A stretch of 64,000 nt of DNA from Chryseobacterium candidae (lineage in GTDB: Bacteria > Bacteroidota > Bacteroidia > Flavobacteriales > Weeksellaceae): NCBI RefSeq assembly GCF_004916905.1, contig NZ_SDLV01000008.1:1-64000 (forward strand). The letters are read 5' to 3'. This document shows positions 51,643-60,689 of this stretch, one piece after another. Within the stretch, counting starts at the first letter, position 1. Each line of letters opens with the position of its first letter. Both the position numbers and the translations under genes were made by a program. A model generated the notes under the pieces. It saw only the letters and a list, made by a program, of their open reading frames with translations, was not told the DNA's origin and searched no databases.

Positions 51643-52929
51643 ATGAACGAGCTACAAAACATAAAAAACCGTTTCGGAATTATCGGAAACTTTCCTGCAC
51701 TCAACCGTGCCCTGGAAAAATCTATCCAGGTTGCACCCACAGATATCTCTGTACTTGTAATTGGAGAAAGTGGGGTGGGAAAAGAATTTATTCCTAAAAT
51801 CATTCATTCAGAATCCAGAAGAAAACATCAGCCTTATATCGTAGTAAACTGCGGAGCAATTCCGGAAGGAACCATAGACTCTGAATTATTCGGGCACGAA
51901 AAAGGAGCCTTTACCGGAGCTACCGCTACAAGAAAAGGGTATTTTGAAGTGGCAGACGGCGGAACCATCTTTTTGGATGAGGTAGGAGAACTTCCTCTGC
52001 AGACTCAGGTACGTCTTTTAAGAGTGCTGGAAAGCGGTGAATTTATGAAAGTAGGTTCTTCACAGGTGCAGAAAACCAATGTGAGAATTGTGGCAGCTAC
52101 CAACGTTAATATGATGAAAGCCATCCATGATGGAAGATTCCGTGAGGATTTATTTTACCGTTTGAATACTGTTCAGATTGATATGCCGCCTTTGAGAGAA
52201 AGAAAAGGAGATATCCATTTGTTATTCAGGAAGTTTGCTATAGATTTCGCTGAAAAGTACAGAATGCCGGAACTGGAACTGGAGCAGAGTGCTGTTCATT
52301 ACATAGAAAGTTATTCTTTCCCCGGAAACGTCCGCCAGCTAAGAAATTTAGTAGAGCAGATGACCGTTGTGGAAAGAAACAGAAATATCACCGCTGAGAA
52401 ACTTGCCGAGTATATTCCGATGGAAACCCATCTTCCAATGGTAGTAAATACTCAAAGCACACCTAAACAGAGTGATTTCGGAAGCGAAAGGGAAATCATG
52501 TATAAAATTCTGTTTGATATGAGGAATGATATTAATGATTTAAAATCCTTAACTTCGGAACTTATCAAGAACAGAGGAACAGCAGATCTGAGCAACCATG
52601 AGAAAAATCTGATCAACAGAATTTATACTTCTGATAGTCAGCCGCAGGTGAATTCCGGATCAGTGTTATATTTTGAAAATAATAATGATACGCCTGCTGT
52701 TCAGACTCCTACAATTATTTCGAACCCTGATGACAGCTATGAAGATATTGAAGATATCGAAATCGAAGAAAACAGACCGGAATCCCTTTCTCTTCAGAAT
52801 AATGAAAAGGATTTGATTATCAAGGCCTTGGAAAAGCATAAGGGGCGTAGAAACAGAGCAGCAGACGAGCTGGGAATCTCACAAAGAACTTTATACAGAA
52901 AAATAAAACAATATAACCTGGAAGATTAA
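51643..52929 (+). CDS. sigma-54-dependent transcriptional activator without receiver domain
   Basis: A 428-residue AAA+ enhancer-binding protein. Walker A is GESGVGKE (41-48), the sigma-54 contact loop GAFTGA is at 88-93, Walker B is at 106-113 (GGTIFLDE), and a Fis-type helix-turn-helix ends the protein (RNRAADELGISQRTLYRKI). There is no N-terminal sensory or receiver domain, only about 18 residues before the AAA+ core. Its control must come from elsewhere, for example PspA-like or protein-protein regulation. A glutamate-rich linker (about 330-395) separates core and DNA-binding parts. It may be co-transcribed with the 52943 and lptE genes. The rpoN gene is not in the window. Confidence 0.93.
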   Translation: MNELQNIKNRFGIIGNFPALNRALEKSIQVAPTDISVLVIGESGVGKEFIPKIIHSESRRKHQPYIVVNCGAIPEGTIDSELFGHEKGAFTGATATRKGYFEVADGGTIFLDEVGELPLQTQVRLLRVLESGEFMKVGSSQVQKTNVRIVAATNVNMMKAIHDGRFREDLFYRLNTVQIDMPPLRERKGDIHLLFRKFAIDFAEKYRMPELELEQSAVHYIESYSFPGNVRQLRNLVEQMTVVERNRNITAEKLAEYIPMETHLPMVVNTQSTPKQSDFGSEREIMYKILFDMRNDINDLKSLTSELIKNRGTADLSNHEKNLINRIYTSDSQPQVNSGSVLYFENNNDTPAVQTPTIISNPDDSYEDIEDIEIEENRPESLSLQNNEKDLIIKALEKHKGRRNRAADELGISQRTLYRKIKQYNLED

Positions 52930-52942
52930 CACAACATAAATA

Positions 52943-53647
52943 ATGAAAGTCAATTTAAAACCTAAACCGGTCAATTTTAAGCTCGGAGAATATATTAACA
53001 AAGGGGTCGAACTTTTAAAGAAAGATTTCGGGAATATTTTTGTTGCATTTTTAGCGTGCTTTATCATGTCTATTATTCCGTTCTGCAGCTTATTGGCGAT
53101 GGGCAATTTATACAAATATCTTCAAAGGCTGAACAGAAACCAGCCGGCTAGTCCCGGAGATATCTTTGATTTTAAAGACTTCATGCCTTATTTCATGTTG
53201 CAGTTAATTGTTTTCGGTGGTGTTTTACTGCTTTACATTCCTTTATTTGCTGTGCTGGGGATATCGGGTGCAATTTCCGGTAGTGATGAACCCAATCCAA
53301 TGGTAATGCTTTTTGTATTTCCTTATATGTTTTTATTAATTGCGGCTATATATTACTTTGTATTGAAGGGCTTTTATATCATACCACTCATCAGTCTCAA
53401 AGGAATAAGAGAAGTAAAAGAAGCCTGGACTATTTCAAAAATAATGAGCAAAGGAAATCTATTGTCAATTTTTCTTTTCTCATTGGTAGTGGGTATTTTG
53501 TCCCAGATTGGTATTATTGCTTGCGGGATAGGAATTTTTCTTACCTTACCATTCTTATACACAGCAAATTATTGTGCTTATGAAGATGCTATTCAACAAA
53601 TTGAATATGATGAAATTATTGAAATCGGATCTAAAAATGAATTTTAA
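52943..53647 (+). CDS. multi-pass inner-membrane protein, paralogue of the 6400 gene
   Basis: A 234-residue integral membrane protein with about six transmembrane helices (around 35-52, 89-112, 127-148, 168-190 and 195-212). The last helix region carries IACGIGIFLTLPF, matching CGIGIILTAPF of the 6400 protein, and an EAWTISKIMSKGN segment before it. It follows the sigma-54 activator by 13 bases and overlaps lptE by 11 bases, so it belongs to the same transcription unit. Function unknown. Confidence 0.75.
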   Translation: MKVNLKPKPVNFKLGEYINKGVELLKKDFGNIFVAFLACFIMSIIPFCSLLAMGNLYKYLQRLNRNQPASPGDIFDFKDFMPYFMLQLIVFGGVLLLYIPLFAVLGISGAISGSDEPNPMVMLFVFPYMFLLIAAIYYFVLKGFYIIPLISLKGIREVKEAWTISKIMSKGNLLSIFLFSLVVGILSQIGIIACGIGIFLTLPFLYTANYCAYEDAIQQIEYDEIIEIGSKNEF

Positions 53648-54188
53648 AATTAACAGTATCAGCCTGAAACAGTCATTTTTAACAGTGATGCTTTTTGCAT
53701 TGCTGGGAGTTTTAAACTCATGTTACAGCTTTACAGGATCGTCTCTTACAGATGAGAAAACAGTTCAGATCAATGAATTTCCCAATAATGCACCGCTTGT
53801 AAACCCTGCATTATCACAACAGTTTTCTACAGCAATACAAAACAGATTCCTTCAGAGAACCACTTTGAAAGGAACCAAAGAAAATCCTGATATTCTCATA
53901 GAGGGAGAAATTACTGACTATTCCATAACGCCTACCACAATTAGCTCCAATACCCAGACAAATCCTTCGGGTGGGGTGATTCAGCAGGCGCAGAATAAAC
54001 TTACGATTACAGTAAAGGTACATTATGAAAATAAAATTCATCCGGATGCAAGTTTTGACAGAACATATTCTGATGAAGCGGCTTTCAACAGTGATGTATC
54101 CCTAAGTCAGATCGAAGACCAGCAGGTAAAACTGGTAACAGATAGAATTATTAATAAGATATTTAACGACATTGTAGCGAACTGGTAA
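53637..54188 (+). CDS. lptE: LPS assembly lipoprotein LptE
   Basis: LptE plugs the outer-membrane LPS translocon LptD. The 183-residue protein is a lipoprotein with signal ending LLGVLNSC (Cys28) followed by the family segment SLTDEKTVQINEFPNNAPLVNPALSQQFSTAI. The start ATG at 53637 was chosen because it begins the signal peptide; it lies inside the end of the preceding gene, an overlap of 11 bases. A longer frame starting at 53574 would only read back into the membrane protein gene. lptD is not in the window. Confidence 0.88.
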   Translation: MNFKINSISLKQSFLTVMLFALLGVLNSCYSFTGSSLTDEKTVQINEFPNNAPLVNPALSQQFSTAIQNRFLQRTTLKGTKENPDILIEGEITDYSITPTTISSNTQTNPSGGVIQQAQNKLTITVKVHYENKIHPDASFDRTYSDEAAFNSDVSLSQIEDQQVKLVTDRIINKIFNDIVANW

Positions 54189-54189
54189 G

Positions 54190-56205
54190 ATGAATCCAAG
54201 AGTTTTAGAATTAATAAAAAATCCGAAAAATATTCAGTTAGAAGACCTCGGTCTTTTGAAAGAAGAGATTCACACTTTTCCTTATATTCAGAATATCAGG
54301 GCACTTCACCTTTATGGGGTACATCTGTACGAAAAAGAAAACTATCAGAAAGAGCTTTCTATCACGGCAGCATATACTACTGATAAAAAGATTTTGTATC
54401 AACTGATCAATGGAAAGATCAGACAGGAGGTTAAATCTGAGATTGCTGAAGAGAAAAGACTTTCTAAAACAATTGAAAAACCTGCTCAAGTGATACCAAA
54501 GACCCAATCCTTTCCTATCAGGAGAGAAGAGGAAATATCTTTGGAAAAGCCATCAGAGGAGGAGAAAAATATTTGTGTGTTACCTACAGCACAAGAAGTT
54601 AAGCAAATCTACGTAAATGGTGAACGAAACAGAATTTTATTTGAAGGAGAAGAAAACTTTCTGGATGGTGAAAATGCTGAAATAATAGATCTTGAATCTA
54701 CTCTGGAATCGGGAACACTGGTAACGCAAAAGGCTGAATCTGTAATGGAAGAGCCGGTTCAGCAGGAAACCGTATCAATACAGATTGAAACTGAGGAGAA
54801 TGCCGGAGAAGGCTTTACCCCGGAAACCATCATCCACGAAGAGCAGATTTCTTCAGAAAAAGAGGAAGAGAAGATTGAAGAAGAAGAAAATACCAGCTTT
54901 CATGAGGTTGACCTATTACAACCTGCGGAAAGCATTGAAACAGAAATAGTAGAAGAACCTATACATACAGAAGCAACGGATCATGAAACTATGCCTGTTT
55001 CAGAAGAAGAGCATGCTGTTGAAGAAGTATCTGATGCGGAAGTAAGTTTCCATGGAACAGAATCATTTATGCCGGACGTTAAAATCCAGGCCAACAACGA
55101 AGAAATAGCGGAGACCGCTGAAATTTCCCAACCGAATGTAAATAAGCATGAGGAGGAAATGAGACGTCTGATTGAGGAAGTTGAAAAGAAAATGAAGGAA
55201 GCCAAACCTGTTGTTCAGGAAGAAAAGACAGAGCCTGAAGCTTCTGAAGATCATGAGATTAGCTTCGCAGATACCCAAAGCTTCCATTTCTGGTCAACAA
55301 GTGAGGATAAGCCTGAAGAAATAAAAGAAGAGTCTGTAAAGGAAGATGTTGTTGAAGATCAACCGCCTGTAACTGAGGAAACTGAACCCGAGACTGCAGA
55401 AGAAAAAATACAGGAAATACCGGAAGTGCAGACTGCATGGAAGCCAATGAGCGTGGAATCCAATTTGCCAGATTCACTCATCAGTAAAGCAGAAAAAGCA
55501 TCTACCCACGAAATTAAAACTCAGGAAACAGAAGAAGCGGCTGTTGCAGAACCGGAAGTGGCCATTGAAGAACCAAAATCAGGAGAAACAAATGAAATTG
55601 TTGCAGGAGCTGCTCAGGAAGAAATTAAGCCGGTAGAGAAAGAAATTTCTGAAGCTGAAGAAGATCATTCTGCCCCGGTTGAATCAGCTCAGGAAGAAAA
55701 AACGGAAACAGAAAAGCCAAAAGAAGATGTTCCCGTGATGAATGTTTCTTTCTTTGGAACCGATATTTCTACCCTTAAGGTTGAAGAAAAGAAACAGGAA
55801 CCTGTAGAAAAAGTACAGGAGGTTACTATGAAAAATACTACTCAATCATCAATAGACAGTAATGTTCCGGGTTTTATCAATACATGGCAGAGCTGGCTTA
55901 AGATTGGCAGAACAGAAGAAATCGTAAAGGAAAAAACCGAAATCAAAGAAAAGGCTATTGAAACCTTTATTGAGAACAATCCCAGAATCAGTCAGTTAAA
56001 AGAAGAAAGCACCTATGTTGTAAAAGAAAAGAATGACGATATCTCGCATCTGATGACAGAGACATTGGCCAATCTTTATTTTGAACAGAAACTCTATACA
56101 AAGGCAATAAAAGCATTTGAAATATTGATCAGAAAGAGTCCTGAAAAGAAAGAATATTTTGAATCCAAAATACAGGATATCAAGGATTTCAGAAGTAAAA
56201 ATTAA
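54190..56205 (+). CDS. long acidic low-complexity protein with N- and C-terminal conserved parts
   Basis: A 671-residue protein starting one base after lptE. The N-terminal 90 residues form a helical segment (NPRVLELIKNPKNIQLEDLGLLKEEIHTFPYIQNI), and the C-terminal 60 residues are TPR-like (MTETLANLYFEQKLYTKAIKAFEILIRKSP). Between them lie about 450 residues dominated by glutamate, with lysine, threonine and serine. Within this a short motif recurs: VSFHGTESF (near 285), ISFADTQSF (near 357), VSFFGTDIS (near 519) and a weaker TSFHEVDLL (near 236). No signal peptide. Position next to lptE suggests an envelope-related role, but I do not recognise the family. Confidence 0.75.
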   Translation: MNPRVLELIKNPKNIQLEDLGLLKEEIHTFPYIQNIRALHLYGVHLYEKENYQKELSITAAYTTDKKILYQLINGKIRQEVKSEIAEEKRLSKTIEKPAQVIPKTQSFPIRREEEISLEKPSEEEKNICVLPTAQEVKQIYVNGERNRILFEGEENFLDGENAEIIDLESTLESGTLVTQKAESVMEEPVQQETVSIQIETEENAGEGFTPETIIHEEQISSEKEEEKIEEEENTSFHEVDLLQPAESIETEIVEEPIHTEATDHETMPVSEEEHAVEEVSDAEVSFHGTESFMPDVKIQANNEEIAETAEISQPNVNKHEEEMRRLIEEVEKKMKEAKPVVQEEKTEPEASEDHEISFADTQSFHFWSTSEDKPEEIKEESVKEDVVEDQPPVTEETEPETAEEKIQEIPEVQTAWKPMSVESNLPDSLISKAEKASTHEIKTQETEEAAVAEPEVAIEEPKSGETNEIVAGAAQEEIKPVEKEISEAEEDHSAPVESAQEEKTETEKPKEDVPVMNVSFFGTDISTLKVEEKKQEPVEKVQEVTMKNTTQSSIDSNVPGFINTWQSWLKIGRTEEIVKEKTEIKEKAIETFIENNPRISQLKEESTYVVKEKNDDISHLMTETLANLYFEQKLYTKAIKAFEILIRKSPEKKEYFESKIQDIKDFRSKN

Positions 56206-56207
56206 AG

Positions 56208-56240
56208 AAAAAGGTACTGTTTTCACCAGTACCTTTTTTA
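56208..56240. terminator. bidirectional terminator
   Basis: AAGGTACTG pairs with CAGTACCTT around a loop, with T runs on both strands, between the convergent acidic protein and DUF4126 genes. Confidence 0.85.
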
Positions 56241-56242
56241 TT

Positions 56243-56851
56243 TTATAATCTCTGAGAAGTATCTTTACTACTTCTTAATTTTTTCCAGGCCTTTCGTCCA
56301 AATATAATTACAACAATTAACGTGATGATGGCAAATATTGCGGCCATTACCGGTGCAGCCATTGCAAGAATAGACATCATACCTGCACCTGCTGTCTCGG
56401 TTGTTCCTACTATGGAATTTCCTAAACCTCCGGTAGTCGCAGTAGAAGCAGCTCTTATTCCTGCAAATCCGGAACTGATAGTGGCTGCTGTACCTCCACC
56501 GGCAATTAATGCCAGTGCCCATTGTGGAAACGTGCCAAGTTCAGCAAACTGACTGGCAAATAATATTGAGCCAGCCACTGTTGCCATAGGAATAGAAACG
56601 GTATCCAGCAAATGATCAACAAAAGGGATATAGTAAGCCAGGATCTCAATAATAGTGGCTATTCCTGTTGTAATAAGTGTAGGAAGGCCTGCAAGCCAAT
56701 CAAAATGCTCATTCATAGGAATCCAATCAAAATAAGAAGCAAGGCTTACAACAAACATGGGAAGAAATACCCGGAAGCCTGTAGCTGCCGCCAATCCAAT
56801 ACCTATAAATGCACTGATTATATAAGAAAAATAGGGAACATTGTCTAACAT
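56243..56851 (-). CDS. DUF4126 membrane protein
   Basis: A 202-residue integral membrane protein with five or six helices and glycine- and alanine-rich packing: YIISAFIGIGLAAATGFRVFLPMFVVSL, SAGSILFASQFAELG-like and GGTAATISSGFAGIRA segments are typical of DUF4126. A short basic tail (RKAWKKLRSSKDTSQRL) ends it. The function of the family is unknown. It is transcribed alone; 248 bases of sequence with no gene separate it from the convergent-direction rnpA operon end. Confidence 0.85.
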   Translation of the reverse strand: MLDNVPYFSYIISAFIGIGLAAATGFRVFLPMFVVSLASYFDWIPMNEHFDWLAGLPTLITTGIATIIEILAYYIPFVDHLLDTVSIPMATVAGSILFASQFAELGTFPQWALALIAGGGTAATISSGFAGIRAASTATTGGLGNSIVGTTETAGAGMMSILAMAAPVMAAIFAIITLIVVIIFGRKAWKKLRSSKDTSQRL

Positions 56852-57099
56852 ATTAATTTTCAGATTTACTGTTTTCCCTAAAAATACAAAAACTATATGA
56901 TATTTGAAGTAATGTTAATGTCTGAGTTTGGGATGAGTGATATGTGATAAGAGTCTCGAGCTTTGCAGTTCGTGATTTAGGGTAGAGTTAAAAATATTTT
57001 ATTCATACTTATCTGTGACAATCTGTGCGATCTGTGGGAAATAAAAAGATCTGTAAGAAAATGCCTCACAGTTCTATATTATTTCATCGGAATAGATGA

Positions 57100-57471
57100 T
57101 TACTTTTTCTGTGCTTCACAAAGCTTGATAAACTGAGCCTCCACATCCTGAAATTTCGGAGGCATCTCAGAAGAAACCCAAAACAGCATCGCCATAGTTT
57201 TTTCTCCAAAGGCTTGCCTGAAAAGATCTTTATTCAGACGGTAACACTCTCTCAGTAACCTTTTGATACGATTCCTGTGCACAGCTCTTTTAAAGTATCT
57301 TTTAGAAACAGAAACTCCGAATCTTGCAGCTTCTACCGGAAGATTAGGTTTATCTTTCAGAACAATGATCCTCAGATTTCCGTTCGTTCTCCATTTGCCT
57401 TTTTCAAAAAGCAAACTGATCTCCGTATTTTTTTTGAGCTTTTCCACTCCTGGATATTTGAAGTTCTGCAT
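57100..57471 (-). CDS. rnpA: ribonuclease P protein component
   Basis: A 123-residue basic protein that assists the RNase P RNA in trimming tRNA 5' ends. The family signature is FGVSVSKRYFKRAVHRNRIKRLLREC (about 53-78). It is the last gene of a tatD-tcdA-rnpA operon: its ATG overlaps the tcdA stop codon by one base. The usual partner rpmH is not adjacent, as often in Bacteroidota. Length is ordinary. Confidence 0.95.
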   Translation of the reverse strand: MQNFKYPGVEKLKKNTEISLLFEKGKWRTNGNLRIIVLKDKPNLPVEAARFGVSVSKRYFKRAVHRNRIKRLLRECYRLNKDLFRQAFGEKTMAMLFWVSSEMPPKFQDVEAQFIKLCEAQKK

Positions 57472-58202
57472 TAATCTTTCGTCTTTTTTACTAAATGATT
57501 AATCACTTCAGCGGCTGCATACAATCCGAAAATTGCAGGAATAAAGCTGATGGTACCGTAGAATGATCTCTTATAATTGCTTCCGTCCGTCATTTTCAGG
57601 CTTTCTTCCTTTTGAATTTCATTAGAGAAAACACATCGTATGCCTTTGTTGATCTTTTCTTTTTTTAATCTTTTTCTCACCTGTCTGGCAAGGAAACAGT
57701 TGTGGGTTTTACTGATATCCCTTACCATCACCATGCTTGGGTCTACTTTTCCTCCTGCTCCCATAGAACTTACAATCTTGATTTTTCTTCTTCTGGCAGC
57801 TTTCATCAAACAGATTTTCGGGGTCACACTGTCTATACAGTCAAGGATGTAATTAAACTTTTCAGAATCAAGTACTTCGTCCATTCTTTCAGGGTTCAGA
57901 AACTCATTGATCCTGGTTAAATTAAGTTGTGGATTGATATCAAGAAGCCTTTCAGCAACAACGTCTACCTTGTGCTTTCCAACAGTAGAATGCAAAGCAG
58001 GAAGCTGTCTGTTGATATTCGTAATATCTACCGTGTCACCATCCACAATGGTCATATTTCCTACGCCGGCTCTGGCAAGAAATTCTGCGGCAAAAGAACC
58101 TACTCCGCCTAAGCCTACCACAAGCACATTGGCTCTGATCAGTTTTTCCAATCCATCCTCTTTTATCAAAAGTTCAGTTCTTTCCAGCCAGTATTTATCC
58201 AT
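57471..58202 (-). CDS. tcdA: tRNA threonylcarbamoyladenosine dehydratase
   Basis: A 243-residue E1-like ATP-dependent enzyme that cyclises N6-threonylcarbamoyladenosine at tRNA position 37. The nucleotide-binding glycine motif GLGGVGSFAAEFLARAG (31-47), the DGDTVDITNINRQL motif, and SVTPKICLM and SSMGAGGKVDPS segments define it. A hydrophobic C terminus (IPAIFGLYAAAEVINHL) is typical of TcdA (CsdL) proteins. It overlaps the TatD-like gene by eight bases and rnpA by one, so all three are translated from one mRNA; tRNA maturation is the common theme with rnpA. Confidence 0.94.
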   Translation of the reverse strand: MDKYWLERTELLIKEDGLEKLIRANVLVVGLGGVGSFAAEFLARAGVGNMTIVDGDTVDITNINRQLPALHSTVGKHKVDVVAERLLDINPQLNLTRINEFLNPERMDEVLDSEKFNYILDCIDSVTPKICLMKAARRRKIKIVSSMGAGGKVDPSMVMVRDISKTHNCFLARQVRKRLKKEKINKGIRCVFSNEIQKEESLKMTDGSNYKRSFYGTISFIPAIFGLYAAAEVINHLVKKTKD

Positions 58203-58827
58203 TTTTTATTCCGTGTAAATTTTCTAAAATTTGTTCATTAAGTTGTTCCAAAGAAACTTTTTTTATTTCCGAAACTTTACCATACAATTCTTCGATATTA
58301 AAGTCTTCATTGTCAGTTTCTAAAAATATTTTGTCTAAAGGAGTGTTTTTCAAAATGTCCTGCAAAGATAAATTATACAAAACAGCTTTTCCAAAACTCA
58401 GATAAAAATTATTGGTAAGAAGATCTTCAGCAATTTTCTGTTTCTTGTTAAAACCATGAATGATCATGGGCTGTTCCGCTTTCTTTTTAAATGAAATAAC
58501 CTCATAAAATTTTCTTACACAATGAATAATCATAGGTTTTTTGACTTCATTGGCTATGTTGATCTGCCTTAAAAAAACTTCTTCCTGAATTTTCTGATCA
58601 ATAGAAACCAAAGAATCCAAACCACATTCACCAATGGCAAAACAGTTTTCAAACACCATGTTTCTCATCCATGAGAACTGCTGTTCGAGATTGTTAACAT
58701 CAATATCCTGGGGATGAATTCCAATAGAATAAGGAGAATCAGGCGGAATTTGCTCAATGTTCAGATTGTAAATTCCGTTTCTGATATATTTTTTATGATG
58801 GTGAAAATCAAAAAATTCCATATTCAA
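58195..58827 (-). CDS. TatD family hydrolase
   Basis: A 210-residue metal-dependent hydrolase of the TatD type, somewhat shorter than usual (about 255). The metal ligands are visible: H-x-H at the start (DFHHH), the ECGLDSL segment, IHCVRKF, the HGFNKK stretch and ETDNEDF near the C terminus. TatD proteins act as 3'-5' exonucleases or deoxyribonucleases. It is the first gene of the operon with tcdA and rnpA. Compared with typical members, the N-terminal segment up to GIHP is compressed. Confidence 0.88.
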   Translation of the reverse strand: MNMEFFDFHHHKKYIRNGIYNLNIEQIPPDSPYSIGIHPQDIDVNNLEQQFSWMRNMVFENCFAIGECGLDSLVSIDQKIQEEVFLRQINIANEVKKPMIIHCVRKFYEVISFKKKAEQPMIIHGFNKKQKIAEDLLTNNFYLSFGKAVLYNLSLQDILKNTPLDKIFLETDNEDFNIEELYGKVSEIKKVSLEQLNEQILENLHGIKNG

Positions 58828-58918
58828 AAGTAAGTATTTTTAAGATTTAATCTAAAATCATTAAACAATCGTTTATAAATGTGTTAAAAATTTCTTAACT
58901 TTACTCAAAGTGCACTTC

Positions 58919-59548
58919 ATGAAAAAAAAATTTACAGAAAAACAGATTCACATACTGGACATTGCGGAAGAACTTATCGCAAAAAAAGGATACGAAGGAA
59001 CCTCTGTGAGAGATATTTGCTCTAAAGCCAATATCAACGTTGCCATGATCTCTTATTACTTCGGTTCCAAGGAGAAGATGATGTCTTACCTCTATCAGTA
59101 CAGGGTGCTGAAGACCAGAGAGAACTTTTCAGAATTTGCAGATACCATCAAAGAGGGCAAGCCGGAAATGCAATTGCGGGAAATGATTAAATATATCGTT
59201 TCTCAGCTTTTCAAGTATAATTATTTCCATGGTTTTGTGACCCAGGAGCTCCGTCATACAGAGAACCTGAAAGATGAACTGCTGGATTTTTATCAGTTAT
59301 TTGTAAAAAAACTTGATGAAGTCATTAAGAAAGGGGTCGCATCCGGTATTTTTACTTTTACACCCAAACCCGAAGACATTCTTACCATGATTATCGGATC
59401 CACTTTATTTGTGATCAGGAATAAAAACTTTTATGAGCTGTATGTTCCGAGTAAAAATGAGGAAACCTACACCAAAGAGGCGGAGAAAAAGGTGAGAATG
59501 AATCTTTTATTAAGTGTTTTTGCGATTTTGGGATACGCTGCAGACTAA
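58919..59548 (+). CDS. TetR family transcriptional regulator
   Basis: A 209-residue regulator. The N-terminal helix-turn-helix reads ILDIAEELIAKKGYEGTSVRDICSKANINVAMISYYFGSKEKMMSYLY (about 10-57), as in the AcrR/TetR group. The C-terminal ligand-binding domain is not assigned to a subfamily. The ATG at 58919 was chosen over an in-frame GTG at 58910. It is monocistronic, and no efflux pump is adjacent, so its target is unknown. Confidence 0.92.
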   Translation: MKKKFTEKQIHILDIAEELIAKKGYEGTSVRDICSKANINVAMISYYFGSKEKMMSYLYQYRVLKTRENFSEFADTIKEGKPEMQLREMIKYIVSQLFKYNYFHGFVTQELRHTENLKDELLDFYQLFVKKLDEVIKKGVASGIFTFTPKPEDILTMIIGSTLFVIRNKNFYELYVPSKNEETYTKEAEKKVRMNLLLSVFAILGYAAD

Positions 59549-59595
59549 AATTACGTTAAATATTCATAAAAAAAAATCTATTGGCAAAAAAGTTA

Positions 59596-59603
59596 TATTT
59601 TTG
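59596..59603 (+). promoter_or_regulatory. bamD -7 box (TATTTTTG)
   Basis: A TAnnTTTG match 48 bases upstream of the bamD ATG. Confidence 0.5.
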
Positions 59604-59651
59604 CAAATTAGTAAATCGGCTGTATAATCCGAAAACTGTTGAATTTTATAT

Positions 59652-60647
59652 ATGAAAAAATATATTTTAGGTCTTTTTGCTGTAGCAGTGGTTACATCTT
59701 GCGTAAGCCAGCAGGAAAGAGCAATGAGAAGTGCTGATAAAGAATTTATCTTAAAGGCAGCTAATGAAAATTTTGCCAAGAAAAAGTGGAAAAATGCATT
59801 GGCACTTTACGACAGACTTGCCAATCTTGTGGCAGGAACAGATGATTTTCCTAATGTAGGTTTCAACACAGCTTATGCCAACTATTATGACAAAAGTTAT
59901 AAACTGGCAGGCCACCAATTTAAAAATTTCGCAGTAAGTTTTCCAAAAGACCCCAGAGCAGAAGAAGCAGCATATATGTCTGCCCTATGCTATTATGAAG
60001 GTTCTATGGATTATAACCTGGATCAGTCAAGTACAGAATTAGCGATCAATGAGCTTCAGGAATTCCTGAACAATTATCCTAATTCCGAAAGATCTAAAAA
60101 TATCAGCCAGTTAATTGATGAATTGTCTTATAAGCTTGAATTTAAAGCTTATGAAAACGGAAGACAATACTACAAAATGGGTGAGTATAAAGCAGCAAAT
60201 GTAGCTTTTGATAACGTTTTGGAAGATTTTCCAAGTACAAAACTTCGTTCAAAAATTTATGACTATATCATGAAATCACGTTATGAACTGGCGATGAAAT
60301 CTGTATATAATCTAAAAGATGAACGTATTGAGAGTGCACTTACTTACACAAAGCTGGTAGAGAAAGAGCTTCCTAACACAGAATATTCTAAAACTGCAGC
60401 AGATCTTAGAGAAAAGCTGGAAAAAGAAAAACAAAACTTCGCAGTTGTTAAAAAACAAACTGAAGAAAGAATGGCAGCCTTAACTGCAAGACAGAAAAAA
60501 GAAGCTGAAAAACTGGCAGATAAGAATAAAGCTGACCAGCAGATCAAAGATCAGATCAGCAATGAAAAGAAAGCAATGCAGTTACAGAGGGACAGTGCAG
60601 CACTTAAGACCCCTCCTCCTGCAGCGACTTTCAAAATTCAAAGATAA
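59652..60647 (+). CDS. bamD: outer-membrane protein assembly factor BamD
   Basis: BamD is the TPR lipoprotein that works with BamA in outer-membrane protein folding. The 331-residue chain has a lipoprotein signal (VVTSC, Cys17), a BamD/YfiO TPR region (about 30-245) with AALYDRLANL-like and SFPKDPRAEEAAYMSALCYYEG segments, and a long charged C-terminal tail (about 250-331) rich in lysine, glutamate and glutamine that is absent from E. coli BamD (245 residues). It is first in bamD-rpoZ-coaBC-DUF4835-recN, an order I recall from other flavobacterial genomes. Confidence 0.92.
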   Translation: MKKYILGLFAVAVVTSCVSQQERAMRSADKEFILKAANENFAKKKWKNALALYDRLANLVAGTDDFPNVGFNTAYANYYDKSYKLAGHQFKNFAVSFPKDPRAEEAAYMSALCYYEGSMDYNLDQSSTELAINELQEFLNNYPNSERSKNISQLIDELSYKLEFKAYENGRQYYKMGEYKAANVAFDNVLEDFPSTKLRSKIYDYIMKSRYELAMKSVYNLKDERIESALTYTKLVEKELPNTEYSKTAADLREKLEKEKQNFAVVKKQTEERMAALTARQKKEAEKLADKNKADQQIKDQISNEKKAMQLQRDSAALKTPPPAATFKIQR

Positions 60648-60689
60648 TTCGTAAATTTGCCATCTTAAAATAAAAATAATTTTCTCAAA

